NCBI RefSeq assembly: GCF_016919705.1
Contig: NZ_CP070371.1
Span: forward strand, 277,501 to 341,500
Direction of reading: 5' to 3'
Length of the DNA: 64,000 bases
DNA from: Paracoccus methylovorus
Lineage (GTDB): Bacteria; Pseudomonadota; Alphaproteobacteria; Rhodobacterales; Rhodobacteraceae
Shown here one piece after another: positions 59,993-64,000 of the stretch. The translations under genes were made by a program, and so were the position numbers. The notes under the pieces are model-generated. The model saw nothing but the letters and a program-made list of their open reading frames with translations. It was not told the DNA's origin and did not search any database. Numbering within the stretch: the stretch's first letter is position 1; every line of letters starts with the position of its first letter.

Positions 59993-60356
59993 ATGCCCCT
60001 CCGGCCAAGGGACACGGCGCGGGCGATATCGGCTGCAACCTGCGTGCGCGATTGCCGGAAGCTTTCGGCGTCACGCGCCATGATGGTCACACTGAGAGCA
60101 GGCGCAGAGGACTGGCCCTGGCCATAGCCAGCGGCCTCGCGGCGCGACAGAACCCGTTCTCCCCGCTGCAGGATCGCCGGAACCTCGTCGGGTTTTATCC
60201 CGGCCCAACCACCGGAATGCATCCGTGGTGCGCCCGCAAAGGCCACGGCTGGAACCATGCGACCCGGGCCCGGCGATCCAACCATGCCACCGGCGTGCAG
60301 GATGTTGGCGAAGATGCCACCGGCACCGCCCAGCGCGCCCGACAGTGCATTGGCGA
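59989..60356 (-). pseudogene. Tape-measure protein, 3' fragment, element 2
   Basis: In frame it reads VANALSGALGGAGG, ILHAGGMVGSPGPGRM, RMHSGGWAGIKPDEVPAILQ and ends ARAVSLGRRGM, matching the last 120 residues or so of the 803-aa tape measure of element 1 (VLSGALGSMGG to AMGRRGM). Everything before is gone. The junction with the tube gene is at about 60352-60364. Confidence 0.85.
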
Positions 60357-60781
60357 CCCGACCGTTGCATCTGCCACGTCAGCTGATCCAGCACGCAGCC
60401 GGAATACATCGCGAACCGCGGCACCTCGGGCATCGCCGTTTCGATGGCCATGCTGGGCAGGGTCCAGTTGCCTGACTGGAAGGTGTGGGTCTTCGGCGTG
60501 GTGCCGCTGGTGACCGGCTGGCCGAAGGCGGCCTTCAGCCAGAACCCGAAGGCTTCCACATCGATGGGGATCACCACCTCGCCGTCGGCTGTGACCGCAT
60601 CCTTGATCGGGGCCAGAGGATCGCGTCCATAGCCGAGCAGTTCGGATTCCAGCAGCGGCTGTTCCGATCCGAGCGTTGTCCGGGCAAAGGGCATCAAGCG
60701 GAACCCACTCACCGGCGGGGTGCCGTAAACCGTCTCATACGCAAGCGCCATCTGCGCCCGCGCGCCTTGCGCACGTGCCAT
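60357..60781 (-). pseudogene. Tail tube protein, 5' fragment, element 2
   Basis: It starts MARAQGARAQMALAYETVYG and follows the tube protein of element 1 to LTWQMQRSG, then continues out of frame through tape-measure DNA and stops at 60071. The C-terminal half of the tube, both chaperone frames and most of the tape measure (about 3.2 kb by comparison with element 1) are deleted. No functional tail can be made from this copy. Confidence 0.87.
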
Positions 60782-60805
60782 GGGGGTCTCCTTTGTGTGG
60801 GGGTG

Positions 60806-61228
60806 TCAGGCCAGGGGGCCGGTTGTGGTGTAGTGCAACACGACGGTGATGACCGCCGCCTTCAGCGCCGCCGCGCCCTCGATGGGCAGGTCGACAGACG
60901 CCGGGGCTTCGGCTTCGACCCAATCGCAGAGGCCGCCTAGCGTGCGGTCGGTTTCCAGCGCGGTGCCGATGGCGGCAATCAGGGTGTCGAAGACGCTGGC
61001 CCGGCCAGTGCCCGCTTGGACGACAACCTCCAATTCGGCCCGGTGCTGATAGTGGTAACGCAGGGGCGACAGCGTCACATCCGGCTCTCCCGGCTGGCCG
61101 TCGCGCAGTATGATTAGCCCCTCCGCGGGGATCCGCTCAGGCAGAACTTCGTCTCGCAAGGTGAGGGCGGCAAGCGGCTGCAGCCGCGCGTGCAGCGCGG
61201 CGAGGATTGTTTCGCGGGTGGTTGGCAT
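60806..61228 (-). CDS. DUF3168 tail completion protein, element 2
   Basis: 140 aa. RETILAALHARLQPLAALTL, DEVLPERIPAEGLIILRDG and YHYQHRAELEVVVQAG match the element 1 protein. 24 nt from the tube gene, without the rha-like gene found there in element 1. Confidence 0.82.
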   Translation of the reverse strand: MPTTRETILAALHARLQPLAALTLRDEVLPERIPAEGLIILRDGQPGEPDVTLSPLRYHYQHRAELEVVVQAGTGRASVFDTLIAAIGTALETDRTLGGLCDWVEAEAPASVDLPIEGAAALKAAVITVVLHYTTTGPLA

Positions 61229-61561
61229 GCTTCGCTCTCAAGTTTGAGGCTTTGCCGAAGGCAGATTGGAGCCTATCGCGTACGGATATGCCAGAATAGA
61301 ACCCTTGCCTATCGGATCAGCCCAGTAATGCGCAAGGGTCAGGAGGTGGCAGATGCCCAATCGTAATCGAGAATACACATAACGCTGTACCACGGCGTTC
61401 ATGGTGGAACAGCCGAACGAAACTGCGAGCCACCCGAAGCAGGCCGCAATTGAAGATCTGGGGGCCGCGCAGCGACTGGACAAAGAATCGCGTCAGTGTG
61501 CTTTTAGCAGCCCCCCAAAAGCGCTGCAGCTGGTGGCCATGATAGTTCTGCTAAATCTGGA
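61229..61561. other. 333-bp region without a supported gene
   Basis: Between DUF3168 and the first gene of the inserted cassette. An 81-codon leftward open frame exists (61238-61483), but it has unusual composition (many Cys, Ser and Tyr) and no ribosome site, so I do not call it. This is probably cassette border sequence. Confidence 0.5.
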
Positions 61562-62338
61562 TTAGCCTTCGTTTTGGCTGATCGGTTCTGGCGTATCAGG
61601 GATCGGCGCGTCATGGCAAATGTCCCTAGATGGCGGCACCTCAGTATCAACCTCAAGATCAGGCTCCAAGTCGGGATCAACCTCGTCTGGCTGAAAATCC
61701 AACTCTTTTGCCGTCTTCTTGCCGCCCAAAACATTTTCCATTAGGGAGAAAAGGTCTTCAGTGGTCCCGGACGCAAGGGCGAATTCGATCACCTGAAGGG
61801 CACGTGCGGCATCAAGTGTAGTATTGACTCGCATCAATCTAACATATGCGAGAGAGTCTATCCAAGCGCCGTATCGTCCACGTTTCGTCCTGATATTCCA
61901 TCGAAAGTGAATGCTTGAATTTGTATGAGCTCGGAAACGGTAAAGTGCGCTGAACTCCTTGAGAAAATTTGAATAATTCGCCGATGCATCGCCTTCAAAA
62001 AGTTTGGCACCTTTCCAGGTTAACTTGCCTCCTAACATTCCTTCTTTGATCTTCTCGGACAGCTTGGCTGCAACGCCGTGCTCGAAAGAAATTGCTCCGG
62101 CCTGCACCGTCTTTACCCACCACGTTGCCGAATTATTTCCGGTATGGACGATGTCATGGTCATAGATGACGATGCCTGGTGGAGCCTCGTAGAACACAGG
62201 TTCATTAAGATCCTTATCCGCTGATCTGTATCGTCCCTTATGCATATCAATTTTTATGGTTATGATCTCGCCAGGATTGAGATTTTCGACTGTTTGCGGG
62301 TTTACTCTGTCTGGTGAGTTATGTGGTCTGAAGGTCAT
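61562..62338 (-). CDS. Unknown protein of an inserted low-GC cassette (258 aa)
   Basis: 258 aa from ATG 62338, with an AGAGGAG ribosome site. No membrane helix. Beta-rich N-terminal half (NPGEIITIKIDMHKGRYR; EPVFYEAPPGIVIYDHDIVH) and helical centre, ending in an acidic Asp/Glu/Pro tail (PDEVDPDLEPDLEVDTEVPP). Family not recognised. It interrupts the tail/head completion gene order that is continuous in element 1 and is visibly more AT-rich than the phage genes around it, so it looks like a late-acquired moron. Confidence 0.62.
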   Translation of the reverse strand: MTFRPHNSPDRVNPQTVENLNPGEIITIKIDMHKGRYRSADKDLNEPVFYEAPPGIVIYDHDIVHTGNNSATWWVKTVQAGAISFEHGVAAKLSEKIKEGMLGGKLTWKGAKLFEGDASANYSNFLKEFSALYRFRAHTNSSIHFRWNIRTKRGRYGAWIDSLAYVRLMRVNTTLDAARALQVIEFALASGTTEDLFSLMENVLGGKKTAKELDFQPDEVDPDLEPDLEVDTEVPPSRDICHDAPIPDTPEPISQNEG

Positions 62339-62428
62339 GTCGTCTCCTCTGTCTAGAGGACCTGTGGCTAAATGCACAAATCCGTATGCTTCTGTTTGGA
62401 TGACAGGCAGATATCGGGATAGATCACG

Positions 62429-62716
62429 CTAATAGAATCTCACTTCTCCTAAGGCACCGGTGTCGCAAAGAATAGTGAAGCTCAAAGTTATAGTGCCTGC
62501 ACCGATGAATCCGTAAGGTATTTCAAGCCACTTACCCCATACCAAGGGAGGGGCATGAAACTCGAACGGAGAAGCCTCCCCGGCCTCGAAACGGACGGCA
62601 CAAAAGCCAGGCCCTAACGACTTGGCCCTAACCTCGATATTTTGAGCGAAGTCGCCTAGCGGGACAGCCATACCATCTATGACCGGTAGTACCCTTCTTT
62701 GCGGCGAAGCAGCCAA
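62429..62716 (-). CDS. Unknown protein of an inserted low-GC cassette (95 aa)
   Basis: 95 aa, apparently all beta (MAVPLGDFAQNIEVRAKSLG; WLEIPYGFIGAGTITLSFTI), a possible small jelly-roll or carbohydrate-binding-like fold. It is upstream of and in the same direction as the 258-aa gene, 90 nt apart, so they may form a two-gene unit. No family recognised. Confidence 0.55.
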   Translation of the reverse strand: MAASPQRRVLPVIDGMAVPLGDFAQNIEVRAKSLGPGFCAVRFEAGEASPFEFHAPPLVWGKWLEIPYGFIGAGTITLSFTILCDTGALGEVRFY

Positions 62717-62894
62717 GAATCATCCCTCCACGGCCAAGAAGAAAACACGACTGAACTTAACACATGACGGGCGCCTTGTCGTCACCCCCATCGTGACGCA
62801 GGCTATCAGAACTGGCCTTCATCAGAAGCCAAGCATAGTCTTAGGACGTCATTGATTTCGATCGGCTGTGACTGCTTGGTCCGCATTTCAGATG

Positions 62895-63527
62895 TCAGTC
62901 CAACTTGCCCTGTCCCCATCTCGCCACAATCAACTCCGGCACGCCGTCCACCACCCGTTCAGCCTCCTGCTTCAGATCCAGTCGCTTGCGCAGTTTGACC
63001 TGTTGCACCAGCAGGAAGATCGGGACGGTCGCCACGCCGCGCCCGGTCTTCGATCTGGACGCCACTGCCCGTCCTTTGGAATTCAACCGCCCTTCGGCTA
63101 CCAGCAGGCTTGGCCCCCGGCGGCGGTAGATGAACCGCAGGCGCAGGCCGGTGCGGCGTTCCCATTCGCCGGGGGTGATCCGGCCGCCTCTCGTGCTTTT
63201 ACCTGCGGCTGGGGTGGGGATGGCCAGCCAGAACCCGTCCTTGGAGCGGATCAGTGGCCCGGTGTCATGCGCGCTGATGATCACCGGCGCGTTGGACCAG
63301 ACCAGCGCGGCCGCGTTCAGGCTGTCGCCGGATTTGGGGAAGCTGGCGAGGCGGATGCTGTTGCCCAGCCGCGTGCCGAGGCCAGCACCAGTGATCTGGC
63401 CGCGCCAGGCGGATTTCAGGGAGGTGCTAGCTTCGCGCATGACGGCGGACACTGCCTTCTCCCCGGCGGCGATTTCGGCCTGCATCAGCGCGACGAGGTC
63501 GGGATCGAACGCAATCTTCAGCTTCAT
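62895..63527 (-). CDS. DUF6441-family phage protein (full length)
   Basis: 210 aa. MKLKIAFDPDLVALMQAEIA, AWRGQITGAGLGTRLGNSIR, SAHDTGPLIRSKDGFWLAIP and SKTGRGVATVPIFLLVQQV are shared with the C-terminal part of the chimeric 19559-21235 protein, which shows where that fusion begins. Probably a tail-neck or connector protein. The start overlaps the next gene's stop by 4 nt. Confidence 0.82.
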   Translation of the reverse strand: MKLKIAFDPDLVALMQAEIAAGEKAVSAVMREASTSLKSAWRGQITGAGLGTRLGNSIRLASFPKSGDSLNAAALVWSNAPVIISAHDTGPLIRSKDGFWLAIPTPAAGKSTRGGRITPGEWERRTGLRLRFIYRRRGPSLLVAEGRLNSKGRAVASRSKTGRGVATVPIFLLVQQVKLRKRLDLKQEAERVVDGVPELIVARWGQGKLD

Positions 63528-63838
63528 GATGGGCGCAGGTCCAGCGCCCAGATCAGGCGTTCACGGTCGCGCACCGGTTCGCCCTGAATGGTGAAGCTGT
63601 CGGCCCCGATCACGATCAGATCGCCGGGGCGGGGATCGGGCAGGTCGGAGACGCGGACGTCCACCATCATGGTGTCACTGACAAACCGCCCAGCGCCGAA
63701 TTCGGTGATGCGATCCGGGGCACGGCGGATGACGCGGATGGGGCGTTCCTCTGATTTGGTGGCGGAAATCCAGACAGCGGCCGCCGCCATGGAGGGGTTG
63801 GCATAGATGCGGTCCATGGCAGCGACGAAGACGTTCAT
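63524..63838 (-). CDS. Head-tail joining protein (lambda FII-like)
   Basis: 104 aa. NVFVAAMDRIYANPSMAAAA, then RPIRVIRRAPDRITEFGAGR, VDVRVSDLPDPRPGDLIVIG and FTIQGEPVRDRERLIWALD is the usual pattern of FII-type head-tail attachment proteins in these phages. Absent from element 1 because of the deletion there. Confidence 0.75.
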   Translation of the reverse strand: MNVFVAAMDRIYANPSMAAAAVWISATKSEERPIRVIRRAPDRITEFGAGRFVSDTMMVDVRVSDLPDPRPGDLIVIGADSFTIQGEPVRDRERLIWALDLRPS

Positions 63839-63844
63839 GGCCGG

Positions 63845-64000
63845 TCAGTTCGAGGTGTGAATGCGGATCGCGATGCGCGGCCGCTTGTTCACTGGCAGGA
63901 TCGAGGCTTCCGTCATCAGGTCGATCCAGCGGCCCTTTTCGTCGAGATGCTGGCGGGCATAGAGCGGCAGGCCGAGGGTGTTCGCCGCCTCCAGCAGGTT
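63845..64000 (-). CDS. Hypothetical head-region protein, C-terminal part (runs off the window)
   Basis: The last 51 codons read NLLEAANTLGLPLYARQHLD, EKGRWIDLMTEASILPV and end IAIRIHTSN. The start is outside the window. It sits where head-completion or capsid-associated genes are expected upstream of the FII-like gene. No family assigned. Confidence 0.6.
   Translation of the reverse strand, partial: NLLEAANTLGLPLYARQHLDEKGRWIDLMTEASILPVNKRPRIAIRIHTSN

Larger units (their letters stand above)
45046..64000. mobile_element. Element 2: probable second prophage in tandem, with arsenic cargo (right end outside)
   Basis: After the shared att core come an arm-like repeat (45158), the ars cargo (45.3-50.5 kb), then a leftward lysis/tail module whose genes are collinear and homologous with 5.5-21 kb of element 1. 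The order att, cargo, spanin, endolysin, tail is the same in both. No second integrase or right attachment site is within the window, so the element assignment, and whether the ars genes belong to it, remain inference. Confidence 0.55.

Noticed and set aside
61238..61483. 81-codon leftward open frame next to DUF3168
   Set aside because: No ribosome site and no similarity I can see; composition unlike neighbouring genes.

Overview
The window looks like part of an alphaproteobacterial chromosome, most probably Rhodobacterales and Paracoccus-like. Reasons: high GC, the order 23S-5S-tRNA-fMet at the end of an rRNA operon, and siphophage genes of families usual in that order (GTA-like tail module DUF2460-DUF2163-NlpC/P60-TIM-barrel protein, DUF6441, DUF6362, DUF7220, DUF3489). 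Family calls were made by reading the sequence; no database search was run.

Layout. 1-1910: 3' part of 23S rRNA, 5S rRNA and initiator tRNA-fMet(CAT). 1866-45092: an integrated prophage-like element (element 1) bounded by a 47-bp repeat of the tRNA-fMet 3' half. From left to right it holds a decayed transporter tail and a small HTH gene; a candidate immune locus at 2.6-5.4 kb (138-aa unknown protein, a deoxyribosyltransferase-like protein with a STING-like C-terminal half, and a divergent four-TM SLATT-like protein, with no CD-NTase nearby); a leftward late operon (spanins, M15 endolysin, tail, tape measure, portal, terminase; 5.5-25.8 kb); a short rightward set of small genes; a leftward block of three DNA methyltransferases; an early/replication operon whose initiator-like gene contains iterons and two perfect DnaA boxes; a tyrosine integrase; and a rightward seven-gene island (FitAB-type toxin-antitoxin fused head-to-tail to a YeeA/YeeB/YeeC-like methylase-helicase-GIY-YIG system carrying two extra genes).

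45046-64000: the attR half-site of element 1 is followed at almost the same distance as at attL by the same kind of arm-type direct repeat, then by an arsenic-resistance region (two convergent ars operons: ArsR, YraQ/ArsP-type permease, thioredoxin-like protein, OsmC, TauE/SafE; and ArsR, ACR3, ArsC, ArsH), then by a second leftward lysis/tail module homologous to the first. I read this as a second, related prophage in tandem at the same tRNA (element 2, running off the right edge). Both elements have accessory genes between the attachment site and the spanin end of the late operon: immune-type genes in one, arsenic genes in the other.

Both prophages look defective, in complementary ways. Element 1 has an in-frame deletion fusing the prohead-protease/capsid N-terminus to DUF6441 and removing most of the capsid gene and head-completion genes. 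Element 2 has a deletion of about 3.2 kb that joins the tail-tube 5' end out of frame to the tape-measure 3' end. Element 1 also carries a canonical -1 slippery site making a G/GT-type tail chaperone, a lectin-like domain inserted in its TIM-barrel tail protein, and three copies of a long perfect palindrome, each 68-88 bp upstream of a regulatory gene (rha-like, xis-like, int).
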